From: Diphasiastrum complanatum
Lineage: Eukaryota; Streptophyta; Lycopodiopsida; Lycopodiales; Lycopodiaceae
Assembly: GCA_029204225.1 (NCBI GenBank)
Contig: MU835418.1
Location: 1 to 39,255, forward strand
Reading direction: 5' to 3'
Length of the DNA: 39,255 nucleotides
The notes beneath the pieces were generated by a model. That model made no database searches. It was not told the origin of the DNA and saw nothing but the letters and a program-made list of their open reading frames with translations. Both the position numbers and the translations under genes were made by a program. Position 1 is the stretch's first letter. Each line of letters begins with the position of its first letter. Positions 18,826 through 30,330 of this stretch are shown here, one piece after another.

Positions 18826-19884
18826 GCCGGCTTCTCTCGTATGCAATCAGTGGTACACCGCAGCAGATGCCTTCAAGAATAGAATTCCACCCACAATGTG
18901 TCCAAAACCCTCCTACGGAAAGGTTGGATAGGATCCGTAGCTGGGGAGCCCAATGGGGAAGGATAAAACCTCGGTCATGGGTGCGAGATTGGAATCCTTC
19001 CGGAAGTACTTTGGAAAGCCAATAGCTTGTGTCTGGAGAAGTTTCTGATGGAGGTGGCTTTAGCACCCAAAGAAAAGTATGGGTGCTTGCTTCCAGACCA
19101 TGAGCAAGCTCAACTATCTCGTTCTTACTGGGATTGTGCATGCTACCAAAGGAAACGTAAAGGAAAGATGCAGGAGATTGGGAGTTAAGCCATTCTAAGC
19201 AATCTCTTACCTCCGAGCTGTCATGTTCGCTTCGCTCAGAAAGCTGAACGCGATCTTTGTCCAGCAACTCATGTGGAATGAGAGGACCTATCGTTAGAAG
19301 CTTCAAGTTCGTTTTGTAAGGGTCTTCCTTCTCAAGGGCATCGATATAAACTGCCTCTATCTCATATGCAGTGTTCAGGAGAATCCTTGAACTTTGGGAT
19401 TGTACCAAAGCACAGTTTGAAACCATCCTTCGTATTTCAACAGGAACAACATCAAGCATATAGTGGAAAAGATCCGTATTCCAAAGAGTTGGAAGACCAG
19501 GTAAAGACATGAGCTGAGGCTGAGCAGACGATTTCAGAGGTATGAGGCCCTGCGAGGTCAATATGGGAATACGAATCATTACCGTCAGAGCCCACCCGGG
19601 ACATGTAAAGAATGTGTATAGCGGTAGGCCTAAATCGCTAGCTACGGTCTTTGTCCAAGACACGAAGGGGTCACCTATGATACAATCTGGAGCACCAAAA
19701 GTCTGATCTCTTGCTGTATCCTGATAGCACAGCTTCACGAACTCAAGAAAATCATCCTTCATGAGATCAGCCACCTCCGCTCCCCATATTAGACCATCAA
19801 AGCCCTGGTCGATGCCTATCTCTCCTTCCCGTGAGTATGTATTCGTATTACTGTGTATGAAGATTTTTCACCGAAGAGAGTGTG

Positions 19885-19897
19885 TTTATTTATAAGG
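19885..19897 (-). promoter_or_regulatory. TATA box upstream of the truncated UGT
   Basis: The minus strand reads CCTTATAAATAAA, a good plant TATA box, about 20 bases before the open UGT frame begins. If real, the leader is followed almost at once by the middle of the UGT coding sequence, as though the 5' coding part had been deleted between promoter and body. Confidence 0.4.
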
Positions 19898-20345
19898 AAA
19901 TAGCTCACTATGTGTGATGTACAATGCGATATTTGGAATGCGACAGACAGACCGACCGTTGACGGATATCCAGATTCCATACACGACAAAGTGTGTCACC
20001 CCTTTCAACCATCGCGTGCATGATAGTCGTGGTCAATTTTTGCTTTTTAAGGTCGTAAATGGACGTGCCTCACTTAGCCTAATCTATACGCCTCTATTTT
20101 TTTTTTCACCTTAAAATTTTGTTTTACACGCTGAAGATGCATGTATATATTTTTTAACATGCACCTTCCACATGCGAAAAATGCATGTAAAAGAAAAATT
20201 ACGATAAAAAAGTCATAAAAATAAAGTAAAAACTGATTTTACGGCAATCCTCATTCTGCCCGAGGAAGGGCTTTCTCCCTCAGGCTACCGCCCTTCTTGG
20301 GCGGAATGCCATCGGAGGCCTCCCCCCCGCCCCCCCCCCCCTAAT
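19898..20345. repeat. Non-coding repeat with hairpin remnant and poly-C, copy 1
   Basis: 20130-20190 contains ttttttaacatgcaccttcc followed by a second catgca-type word and gtaaaa. GC-rich sequence with cccgaggaaggg follows, then a poly-C tract (20322-20341, one G at 20329). The same order (hairpin with gcaccttcc, GC-rich block, poly-C, TC tract) occurs at 37060-37402, so these appear to be two copies of one unclassified repeat. Confidence 0.5.
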
Positions 20346-20436
20346 TGCTCTCCAACTTTGTTTATAATTGTGCTTGAATTTTCCTCACACTTGACACATT
20401 CTTGCTTCACCACAAAGAATAGTCTATGGACTCTTG

Positions 20437-20461
20437 TGGAGAGAGAGAGAGAGAGAGAGAG
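20437..20461. repeat. Short (GA)n microsatellite
   Basis: About twelve GA units just beyond the poly-C of the repeat at 20100-20345. Confidence 0.9.
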
Positions 20462-20559
20462 TCTTTTTCCTTGCATGTAGAAAAATCAACATCTACATTA
20501 TGGATGAGATGCAAACTCTAATAGATCTTGATCAAACATAAATCAAAACATAAAATAAA

Positions 20560-21037
20560 GTTGTTCTCCGTACAAAACCAATAAGCTACTGTATTTCACA
20601 TGTGTGGATATGAAAATAGTAATAAATGAACATTTTACACACAAAATTGCAAGATATCACAAGTATAGTGCACCAATGGATAGTACAACCCAAGAAAACC
20701 ATGTATAAGGATGAATGACATAAGAGAGAAAGAATTGTATCTCTTCCCACGAGTTACATCCTTTTATAGCAGGGCCAAACCTAAATTCAAACTTTGGTTT
20801 TCTACATAATAAAAAACCTTACTATTATTGTAATTAGATTCAATGTCTCTATTACTCAAATTTGAATATACTAAAACTCGTGTAATATGATTCCCACACT
20901 TTCCAAAAGTGTTTGTTCAATTGCTTTTAGACTAATATAATTTGAAAAGTCAAACTCTAAGTCTAATATGAAATTGGCCTCAAATGCCATATAAACAAAT
21001 GTAGCAAATATGACTAAACTAGTTGAAATCTCTCACA
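20560..21037 (-). mobile_element. 3' LTR of the RT-less copia copy 2 (outer end approximate)
   Basis: On the minus strand the LTR starts TGTGAGAGATTTCAACTAGT at 21037, right after the polypurine tract AGTTGAAGAGGGAG (21051-21038). A TATA box (CTATAAAAGG) lies near 20770-20761. The far end could not be fixed because no second LTR of this copy is in the window. Confidence 0.65.
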
Positions 21038-23470
21038 CTCCCTCTTCAACTAGTTCTAGCATGGGCTTTGATAACACTCCAAGTGATGTCTTATGCTTCA
21101 TAAACAAGTCCTTTCCCAATTCTTTAAAGTTGCATTCATAATTGATATAGAGAATAGTGTCCACTTTGGATGCTTCACTATCTCTTACATCAATTTTACA
21201 CATCAAGATGTAAATAGAACATGAAGAACCAAATAGAATGTAAATGAGATGATTCCTCCATGCTATGAACTTTGAACTCTCTGAAAATTATGGCAACAAA
21301 ACAATAAATGTGAGTGATAACCATTTGCTTGTTTGTATCCTCCCTCTTTGTCCTTTCTTGATGTGTCTCCACCATAAAACTTCATGAATGAGCCTCCATC
21401 TCCATCTTGCCACAAGATGCATCATCACTTGATGACTTGATTAGGAATGAGTGATATAATAAGCCGTTAATAGCTTTATTTTCATAAGCAAAACTAGCCA
21501 AAAATACTAGTACAAATTCAACATCAAAATAATGCTCACCAATATAGCTAGTTTGACCATATCTTGACAATTTGCAAACATCCACATGAAATTGCTCAAA
21601 CATGAGATAGAACAAGTAAAATAAACTTGAACAACATTTCTTTGCTGCTTTTTTGACCTTACTTGAGTCTTCAATAACCTGCAAAAACAGATCCATAACA
21701 TCTTTGCCAATTGACTCTCCTTTGATGCTCTTGACTAGCTCCAAATTGCCAACTTCCCTTTTGCCTTGTTGAAGCCCTTTGAGATCAACCTCTTGATCTT
21801 CCACTTGACCATCAAAGCCATTGACTAAGACTTGTTTTCCATATCCATTAGTTGTTTTTCCATCATGATATCCAACATCTACTTGCATAGCATCATCTAC
21901 ACAAGAAGATTCATCAAAGCATGTGAGAAAAGCAAAACGAGTCACTTCCACTTGCCTACCTTTCTCATCGTATGTGAGCCTTGAAGACATTTGTCTTTCC
22001 CTTGATGTTCTCCTTGGCTTCTACTTGACGATGGTCCTTCATCATCACCATCCAAAGTAGGATCCTTTACATCAACATCAAGAATATTAGATCCATCTTC
22101 ATCACCATCAATAATGCTTGAAGATGCTTTTGGAATGTTCCCCTCATAAAAAATGACATCTCTACCAACAATCATCTTGTTAGTAGAAGGAATGTAAACC
22201 TTGTAGGCTTTACTCACCTCACTATATCCAACAAATATACCTTTCGTTGAAGATGAATCTTCCTTTGTCCTATCATCAACTGTAGTGTTGACATAGCATG
22301 TGCATCCAAAAGTTCTAAGAAAGTTGCACTTGATCCTTGTGGAAAATTGGTTCTCCCTTACATTCTTGAACTTAATAAAGACATCATACAATTCATCTTT
22401 GCTCTTTAGTAGATAGATCCAACAAAATCTACTAGAATCATCAATGAAAGTTACATACATCTTAGCTCCACTATTGCTTATTGTAGTAATTCCATGAACA
22501 TCCGAATGTATAACTTGAAAAGGCTTTATAGATCTAGTATAAGGTAGTCTATGTGACTTTGACAGAGCACAAGACTCACAAACATGATTGATAATTTTTA
22601 AGGAACTTGGAAGACCTATCACAACTTGCTTTCTAGCCATTATCTCTAATGACTTGAAGTTGAGATGTCCCATCCTTTTATGCCAAACCTCTTGAATAGG
22701 TATTTTCTCTCTTGCAGCACATCCAACTTGATTAGCAATAATGCAAGCATCTAGTCTGAACAACTTCCTTTGTCTTTTACCTTTTGGAATCAAGATATCC
22801 TTCATTTAGTCATACAAGCATCTCCATCAAACTCAACTTTGAGGCCTTTACCTAGAAGTTGACTCACACTAAGTAGATTCTTGGTGATAGATGGAATGGA
22901 CAAAACATCCTCCAAATGAACATTCCTATTTGTAGAGAGAGGATAAGAATTGTGCCAATCCCTTTGATTGCACACTCACTATCATTGGCCATGTAGATCA
23001 CCCTCTTGTCATCTCCATATGCCAACAAAAAAGTGAAATACTCTTTGTAAAAAGTCATGTGTGAATTTGCTCCACTATCAATTCACCATGGATCTAGATC
23101 TCCATCATTAGCAAGCATACATGAACACATCACAAAAGCATCATCATTTGCATCTTGAACATCCAAACCATCCTCATCAAGAGTAAGATTACCTTGCTTG
23201 TCTCCTTGATCTCTCTTGTTCTTGTAGCACTCACTTGCAAAGTGACCTTTGATGCGACAATAGAAGCACTTGAGCTTTGATCTATCTTTCTTTTTGCCAT
23301 TTGAAGAAGCATCCCCTTGATCTTGCCCTTTAGACCACTTACTTTTTCTTTTGCCCTTGATGAACATTCGGTGGTATGCACATTAAACCATTCACTTCAG
23401 ATTTGTATAAGCAATGAATGGTAGGCTCTCCTTACTCGCATCATGAATTGGTTCATTCAAAACCATGGTG
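21038..23470 (-). pseudogene. RT-less copia-type element, copy 2
   Basis: Minus-strand order: end of gag with knuckle CFYCRIKGHFASEC (~23275-23230); protease (IDSGANSHMTFY, the preceding Trp now a stop); pre-integrase (VWHKRMGHLNFKSLE ... CESCALSKSHRLPY); integrase with IHSDVHG and FIDDSSRFCWIYLL; then an internal deletion that joins NQFSTRIK to FLRTFGCTCYV, removing the second Asp and the Glu of the DDE triad while keeping a 287-codon frame (22805-21942). The linker ends in SSRLTYDEKGRQVEV. Then, instead of RT and RNase H, comes SCVDDAMQVDVGYHDGK, VLVNGFDGQVEDQEVDLKG, GNLELVKSIKGESIGKD and LFLQVIEDSS (about 21900-21630), shared with copy 1 at 5364-5130. The frame closes at 21382 and the polypurine tract follows at 21051. 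Without RT or a full integrase it could move only with help from another element. Confidence 0.85.
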
Positions 23471-23748
23471 GTTAACTTCTACCAACAATATGTAACCTAT
23501 TAAAATCTATTTAACACAAGATTTTGTAATATCCCTCTATAACATTCATCATCATTAATTTTTAATGTAACAATCATTTCTTAGTGGCCTATGATATGTA
23601 ACATCACTTCCCTAAGATATGAATCTTGCCAATCAACAATCCTGATCCCCAAAAAAAAATGATAACAAACAACATTTTTTTTTGTAGTGTGATGCGATGA
23701 CCACACGTGTTTCCATATCTTCCACGTTGCATTGTACGACAGTTTTGC
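23471..23748. other. Short AT-rich spacer, nothing recognised
   Basis: Between the copia gag end and the gypsy integrase end. It includes an ACACGTGT word at 23702-23709. Confidence 0.4.
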
Positions 23749-25490
23749 TCAAGCTGTCGTCATGGTTTCCCCCAACTGACGTTGGTTGAACGTCATTCCT
23801 GCCTTGATGATATCAAACAAAGAATATATCATCCCCCTGTTAATATCACGCTTTTCTTCATGAGGATGATAAACCTTTACTCGGCTGTTGTTGACAACAA
23901 ATGGTATCCTCGGCGGGTTCTGCCAAGAAATCTGTGCATTGTTACCAAATGTGTCCAGTATTTGGTATGGTCTCTCCCAATGTTGATCCTTGGATTTCAG
24001 AGTATTTGTGATACTCCCTGGGTAATATTGTACCAAATCTCCTCTCTGCAACTCCCGTTCATGGATGTGTTTGTTAAACCATCGAGCTTGTTGTTGTTTA
24101 ATCACCCAATTCTGCCAATAGCCATACCCCCAAGTGTCCTCCTATGGTCCCTGAATGTGCTTCTTCAATTAAGGTCTGCACATATTTCGATTGCACACAT
24201 CGTCGTAAAACTTGGTCACGACCGCATTATACAACTGACCCTCAATGACTTGGAAAGTACGTGATCACCAAATCAATTGGCAACGTTGGGACTTCTTAAA
24301 ATGTCCAAGAAAAGCTCCTTGCATCAAAGCATTAAATAAGTTCGTGTACCAAGACTCATATATCGGTTCTGAAACAAATAACTGCGCGTCAGACATCTTG
24401 TCTATTCTCTCTTCCTCGTTACCCATCTCAATACAGGATAATTGGTCCGCAACAGTGTGTACTTGTCCTGGTCTAATCCATACTTCAAATTCAAATTCCT
24501 GAAATAAGATCATCCAACGTGCAATTCTTCTCACAATTGCAGGGTTATGTATAAGATAGAGTAACGGTTGATGATCCATATAGGCAGTAAATTTATTATC
24601 CAGTAGAAAATGCCTAAATTTTCTTAGAGCGAAGATCAAACTCAATGCTTCTCGTTCCGTTGTAGAGTAATTCTTCTCTGTTGGCGTTAGCTGCTTACTC
24701 ACATAATACACTAGATGATTGTACCCTTTCTCCTCACCCGATTATGCTAACACGCATCCAACAGCCACCTGAGAAGCATCATAATGCACATGGAACGAGT
24801 TGCTCCAATCAGTGGTCGAAGTATAGGTGCATTCACTAGCGCATCCACCAGATCCTTAAACGCCTTATAGCATATGATAGTAACTTTGTTTACCGCACCC
24901 TTTTTTTAAGACTTCATATAACACATGAGTCCTATCAGAATATGCATATATGTACCTTCGATGATACCCTGTCATTCCCAAGTACGTTTGCATTTCTTTT
25001 GTCGACTTCAGGAACCGCATATTTTTAATTATGTCAATTTTTGCTGGATCAATAGATAAACCGTCCTTTGAAATAATCTATCCCAGCAGCACACCGCTTC
25101 TTACACAGAAAGTACATTTGTCTGGATTAAGGCTAATGCCATATTGATAACTTCGTTGAAACCATTTATCCAAATAATCCAGATGATTGTTAGCATCTCC
25201 ATACAAGCAAAAATCGTCTAGAAAAATCTTCATGAAACGATCCAGATAATCATAAAAGGCCTTCATCATGACCTCTTGGAAAGTGGCCGGTGAATTCTTC
25301 AACCCAAGTAGCATCACTTTGTACGCATATGCTCCCCATTCCGTAATGAATGCGGTTTTCTCCCTATCCTTCTCTACAATCTGAATTTGGTTGTAGCCAC
25401 TGAACCCGTCCAAAAAGCTATACAACTCATGTCCAGCGACCTCATCCAAAATCTGTTCTGTTAGTGGAAGCAAAAAATGATCCTTAATGG
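23749..25490 (-). pseudogene. Ty3-gypsy pol relic: RT, RNase H, integrase without core
   Basis: Minus-strand order: RT (FTIKDHFLLPLTEQILDEVA, SFLDGFSGYNQIQI, EKTAFITEWGAYAYKVMLLG, FLDDF in place of the usual Y-x-DD, NPDKCTFCV), a stop at 25078-25080, then decayed sequence to RNase H (DASQVAVGCVLA; TEREALSLIFALRKFRHFLL; HQPLLYLI, 24711-24265). Next comes the integrase zinc-binding region (DQVLRRCVQSKYVQTLIEEA, HSGTIGGHLG, ~24205-24135, frameshifted) and directly the C-terminal part (KQQQARWFNKHIHER, RGDLVQYYPG, WERPYQI, 24105-23749). The catalytic core with the DDE residues is absent, a deletion of several hundred bases. The relic begins abruptly in RT at about 25490. Confidence 0.88.
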
Positions 25491-25499
25491 TGAACGAAT

Positions 25500-26380
25500 T
25501 TAATTTGCAGCCAGAATACAAGGATCGTAATGATGCATGTGTGGTTGAAACTAGAAAACTTGTCGAATATTTTTCCAAAGAAAAGATGTTGTCAGGATCA
25601 ATGTATAGCCAAGAGGCTTTTTGGACACAATCCTTGCCAACCACTTTTAATTCATCTATATCAACTTCGATCAATGAGGTTGAAATGGATGTACAGTTAG
25701 TACCCCGGAGGTTTTGCGGGTGAAAAGCTGATGCACCTCTGGTTGAATTCATCCCACATAGAGAAGTTGTGTTGGACAAGTTCGTTGCAATGCGGCCTCT
25801 AGATGAAGATGTTGTGAAGGGTTCCGTACTTATTTGGGTGGCAAAAGTTGTCAAAGTGAAGAAAAACTCAGAAGGCTTGGCCACAAAGTTTAAAGCATTA
25901 TGGTGAACCAAAATATAATCAACGGCATAGAAATCAGAGACAAATTGACAACTTGAAGTTGTACAAAAATTGCTTAGAGAAAGAATGGATTTTGAACAAT
26001 GACGGACCACTAGATATGAATGTAGATACTATTGTTCATGCATGGAAATCAAAGGTGAAAAAAACAATTAAAGCACATGATTGGTACCAAAAAGTATTTT
26101 TCGTACTTGATTTAAAGTAGTCGGACCTCTTTGTCAAGCAATATTCAAATATCAAGGCAAGAGGCAGCTACAAGCTACCTGGAAAGCTCGAGGAGCTCCT
26201 AAAGAAGAAATCGAACGATATCTGGTCACTTCTGCATCCCCAACCAAAGTGGAGGAAGGCCAGAGCTTATCAAAGAATATCTCACAACTTCTGTGGTTTT
26301 AAGAGCAGATCCAACGTACCATCCAATGCCGAAAAAGAGATCTTGGTCAGCATTGAATACTCCAAGCGTCGGGGCCTATA
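25500..26380 (+). pseudogene. Unidentified coding-like sequence, plus strand
   Basis: Two long adjacent frames look like protein rather than noise. The first (25500-25905, one internal TGA) has YKDRNDACVVETRKLVEYFS, KADAPLVEFIPHREVVLDKF, VAMRPLDEDVVKG, VAKVVKVKKNSEG. The second (25915-26380, one TAG at ~26118) has RNQRQIDNLKLYKNCLEKEW, NNDGPLDMNVDTIVHAWKSK, SYKLPGKLEELLKKKSND, AYQRISHNFCGFKSRSNVP. Charge patterns, Lys/Trp usage and the small number of stops suggest a once-coding host or transposon gene. I recognise no family. It abuts the 5' break of the minus-strand gypsy RT, whose long open frame continues across it on the other strand by chance. Confidence 0.45.
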
Positions 26381-26899
26381 ACTGGCCAATAATAAAGTCT
26401 GCAAAGGGTTGGAGCACAACGGTTGATTTTCAAAGGGCTCTCAATTGATTCATGACCGACATGGCTAACTCTCCATATCCCATCATACTGGAAGCCTATT
26501 ACAATGTGGATACACTGTTGATAGTTGCTAAACTGGATACTCAGTGGGACATGTGCTTTCGTGAGTACTGTTTCAATCCGAATAAAGTCTTCAAAACGCT
26601 GACCATCGTGGATCAAATCCCCTTATACCGGCCCAATGTTGGATTTCTATCTTTTCCATCTCTATCTCTATCTCTACTAATCTAGATCCATTCATTATGT
26701 TGTTGTAAATATTCCTACAGTTGCATACCCTGCATAAATACAAGGAAAGTCATTTTGGTAGTATGGCAAAAAATGCTACAACCCCAAAGGTCTGTGAACA
26801 ATATGTTCCAAGTCATTTTTGACTAGGGTCGCATTTTTCAGAAATGCAAAAAAAAAAACCCGAAGGTGTGGCATTTATGAGCCCGACATCCACTTAGCC
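26381..26899. other. Spacer with LTR-like words, nothing firm
   Basis: Open frames exist on both strands (for example 26452-26685) but neither has a recognisable motif. 26740-26890 has the gcatttttcagaaatgc and cccgaaggtg words typical of the U3 regions of the copia LTRs in this window, so it may be a remnant of the 5' LTR of the following copia relic. No primer-binding site was found. Confidence 0.35.
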
Positions 26900-29800
26900 A
26901 AAGTCGACTTCTGAAGACATGAGAACAGCACTCGACTCGTCCGAAGTCTGTGATTGTGATTCTGTTCATAATTGTATTAATCAATTTAAGACTCTATTAG
27001 AGCAGATGGCAGCAATAGGTTCAATAGTCGAAGACTCTGACGCTGTAATAATCTTATTGACCACTTTGTCATCCTCTTATGAAAATTGGGTGATGATGAT
27101 AACTGCACACTCAGATATAACATTGTCCAGAGTCTTAATCATGTTGCTGCAAGAGGAAACAAGAAGAAATGGAGCACCCTCATCCTCCGTCAATGAATCA
27201 CAAGCATTGTTCATCAAGAAGAACACAAGGAAGCAACAGAAGAAGAAAGTTGTCTAACAGAATGACAACAATCAAAAATAGTCACAGAAGCTCCAGAATC
27301 AGCAACCAGCTCAGAACCAGGAAAGACTCTTCTGCATGTACTCTGAATCATGAAATCTAGGACTGTCGAATCTTGAAGTTCAACAACGACAAGAAGAAGA
27401 AGCAGCTGGATCAGCAAGCTCATGCAGCTGACACCAAGTAGGAGATCTAAGATGATGAAGAGCAAGAAGTTTTCATGGTGAGCTATCACCATGTCGAACG
27501 ATCGGAATAATGGTTCCTCTATTCTAGAGCAACGCAACATATGGCAAGCCATTGAGAATGGTTCATTCTTGATAAGAGGAGGAGAGTTCTTGCACTCGGA
27601 AAGAGGCAAGGATATCTCTATGGCTTAGTCATTATAATTTTATAATTGATCGTGTTTTAAACAGTTCAGCATCTATCAATAAAGATTCAATTTGGCATTA
27701 TAGACTTGGTCACCTTAATCATGTATCAATTGGCTACATGTCTAGACATTCTTCAGTTCATGATTTAGACTATTGAATTGTCGACCCTCCTGTCTGCCAA
27801 AGCTGTATCATAGGAAAACAGGCAAGAAGGCCATTTAAGTCGAATCAAAACATATTTCTAAAGATCTGTTAGACATTGTACATACTGACATATGTGGCCC
27901 AATGCAAACACCATCATTGCTTGGTGCTAAATTCTTAATTACATTCATAGATGACTAGTCTAAAAGAACTGTTGTATATTTTCTAAAGCAGAAATCTGAA
28001 GCCTTCCAATTCTTAAAGATACAAAGAAAATGCTGAGTTATAGAAAGACAAGAAGTTCTCTTAGGAGAGACAATGATGGCGAGTACATCTCAAATGAGTT
28101 CAAGGATTATTGCTCAGCCAACGACATCGAGCAACAGTTTGCTGCTTCCTATTCTCCACAGTTGAATGGACTGGTTGAAAGGGAGAATAGGACCTTAGTA
28201 GCAAATCTGCCAAATGCATGATAACTCATGCTTCATTGCCCAAATCATTCCTTCAACATTCTGTATCAACAACAACTTATATGCAGAACCGATGTATAAC
28301 TAAAGGCTTACCTGACAGCAAAACTTCTCATGAAATTTGGACAAAATTCAAACCTTCATTAAAACATTTGAGAGTATTCGGATGCACTGCTTATGCTCAT
28401 GTCCCAAAGGACAATAGAAAGAAATTAGATGAGCATTCGTTCAAAACTATTTTTGTTGGCCATTCCACTTCTGATGGAATGTATAGATTGCACAATGTAT
28501 AGACACCTATAAAGTTTTTACTAACATGGATGCGACTTTATCGAAGATCAGTTTATTGAACTGAAGGGCAAGGACCAGATGCAGTCTACAATTTTTGCCC
28601 TGACAACTGATACTTATTGGAAGGTAATTTCTATTCCTTCCAATAGTCACCCTATACAGTCAGACTCAGAAAAAGAACCAGAATATGTGCAACTCAGGAG
28701 CAGCCGAATCAACCAACATAAAGTCAAATTTCACAGCCTAAAATTTTGACCAGAAGATCAACAAGAACTCAAACTCAGCATGTCCAATACACTGATGAGT
28801 TCTCTCACTATTATATTCAGGAGCCAACTAAGTTGAGGAAGCTTTGTCACAGGCCAATTTAGATCTCTGGAAAGAAGCAATGGATAAGGAGTACAATTCA
28901 CTACTAAGGAACAATATTGGAATGTCACCGAGCTACCAGCAAATAGAAAGATAATCGACTACAAATGGATCTTTAAGATCAAATTTAAAGCAGACGGTGG
29001 TATTGAAAGAAGGAAAGCTCGACTTGTGGCAAGGGGATTCTCCCAGATTCCCAATATCGACTACTTCACAACTTTCAGCCCAGTCGTCAACAAGCACACC
29101 TCTATTCGACTGCTACTTTCATATACTGCTGCAGCAGATTTTGATGTACACCAGATGGATATACAAAAAACATTCCTCATTGGAGTTATCGAGGAGGACA
29201 TTTACATGATCCAACCAAAAGCCTATATCCTCAATGGTCGAGAAGACTGGGTATGCAAACCCCATAAAGCTTTTTATGGTTTGAAGCAATCATCCAGAGC
29301 ATGATTTCATTGAATCAACACGTTCTTGATCGATCATGGATTCCAACCTAGCTCTGCAAATTGTAATGTATATTTCAAAGTTGTTGATCAATTCTTTGTC
29401 ATCATCACACTTTATGTGGATGATGCATTGCTGTTCGGCAACAATATTGCCTTGACAAAGGATACGAAGAGGATGCTATCCTAAGAATTCGAGATGACAG
29501 ATCTTGGAGAAGCACAATATTGTCTCGGGGTTCAAATCCACAGAGACAGAAGTCGAAGACTTCTCTATATCACACAACAAAGGTACTTTCATAATTTGTT
29601 GATGAAATTCAATTTCATGAATTGCAAGCATGTACATAATCTCATGAATCCAAGTCTCATATTATCTAAGAAACAGTGCCCTCAGACCAATGAGGAGAAG
29701 ACATGAATGAAGAGAGGGTATCCATACCAATCTGTTATCGAGTCCCTGATGTATGTAATGATCTGACCAAGCCAGATCTTGCATACGCCATTAGTTCCTT

Positions 29801-30330
29801 GAGTTAGTACATGATCAATCTTGGCATGATCCATTGGAAAGCTCTTTTTAGAGTAATCAAATATGTACGAGCTACTATCGGCCTATGTATCTGCTATGGT
29901 GATGTTGATTCATCTGATATCCATACACTTCATGAATATACAGGTGCAAATTGAACAGGCGATGTTGACACCAGAAAATTGACTTATGGATTTGTCTTCC
30001 TACTCAATAATGGTCCGCTATCTTGGAACAATTAGAAGCAGACTTCCATTGCAAAGTCATTGATAGAATCTGAATACATTGTAGCCTCTCAAGCTACCAA
30101 GAGGCAATTTGGTTGAGGAATTTATTGTCTGATATTGGTCTCAAATAGTTTGCTCCAACAATGATACAATCTGATAATCAAAATGCTATCGCATTATCTA
30201 TCAACCCTAGATCTCATTTTAGGAGTAAGCACATCGAAATCAGATATCACTACCTCAGGAGCATGATACTCAACAAGGAGGTAAGTCTGAAATTTTGCAA
30301 AATTTTGTACATGGTAGTTGATAGGACGAT
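26900..30330 (+). pseudogene. Copia relic with gag, integrase, RT and RNase H
   Basis: Order: gag core (INQFKTLLEQMAAIGSIVED, LTTLSSSYENWVMMITAH, 26970-27160), knuckle remnant (NHEI*DC, ~27345-27366), protease remnant (ATQHMAS) fused almost directly to KVLALGKRQGYLYGL-type sequence, pre-integrase (WHYRLGHLNHVSIGYMSR, CQSCIIGKQARRPF), integrase (DIVHTDICGP; RRDNDGEYIS; NGLVERENRT with the Glu at 28177-28179 kept; LRVFGCTAYAHVPK), RT (KWIFKIKFKADGGIERRKAR, FDVHQMDIQKTFL, GLKQSSRA, YVDDALLFGNN at ~29412) and RNase H (SDNQNAIALSINPRSHFRSK, HIEIRYHYLR). Many frameshifts and stops. Its 3' end is replaced at about 30330 by gypsy gag; no LTR is visible on either side. Confidence 0.9.

Larger units (their letters stand above)
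17881..19867 (-). pseudogene. UDP-glycosyltransferase (family 1), split by an insertion and lacking its N-terminus
   Basis: Plant UGTs move a sugar from a UDP-sugar to small acceptors in the cytosol. The main frame (19867-18826) has GAPDCIIGDPFVSWTKTVAS, the linker with IGPLIPHELL, EWLNSQSPASFLYVSFGSM and most of the PSPG donor-binding box (HWAPQLRILSN, GGFWTHCGWNSILEGICCGV). At 18825 a 679-bp insertion interrupts the box. The frame resumes at 18146 with HNCRMIVDQLKIATEIEKD, ERKAVERAVRSVMEGEE and a C-terminal helix to the stop at 17881. Removing the insert and one copy of GCCGGC keeps the frame. The end of the box has His-Asn where Asp/Glu-Gln is usual. About 75-100 N-terminal residues are missing: the open frame begins after a stop at 19870-19868 and its first in-frame ATG is at about 19762. 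An upstream exon cannot be excluded. Acceptor unknown. Confidence 0.85.

Noticed and set aside
18789-19025. Plus-strand open frame of 78 codons
   Set aside because: Antisense to the UGT PSPG region and across the insertion edge.
23707-24264. Plus-strand open frame of 185 codons
   Set aside because: It is antisense to the gypsy integrase C-terminal part, whose motifs are clear on the minus strand.
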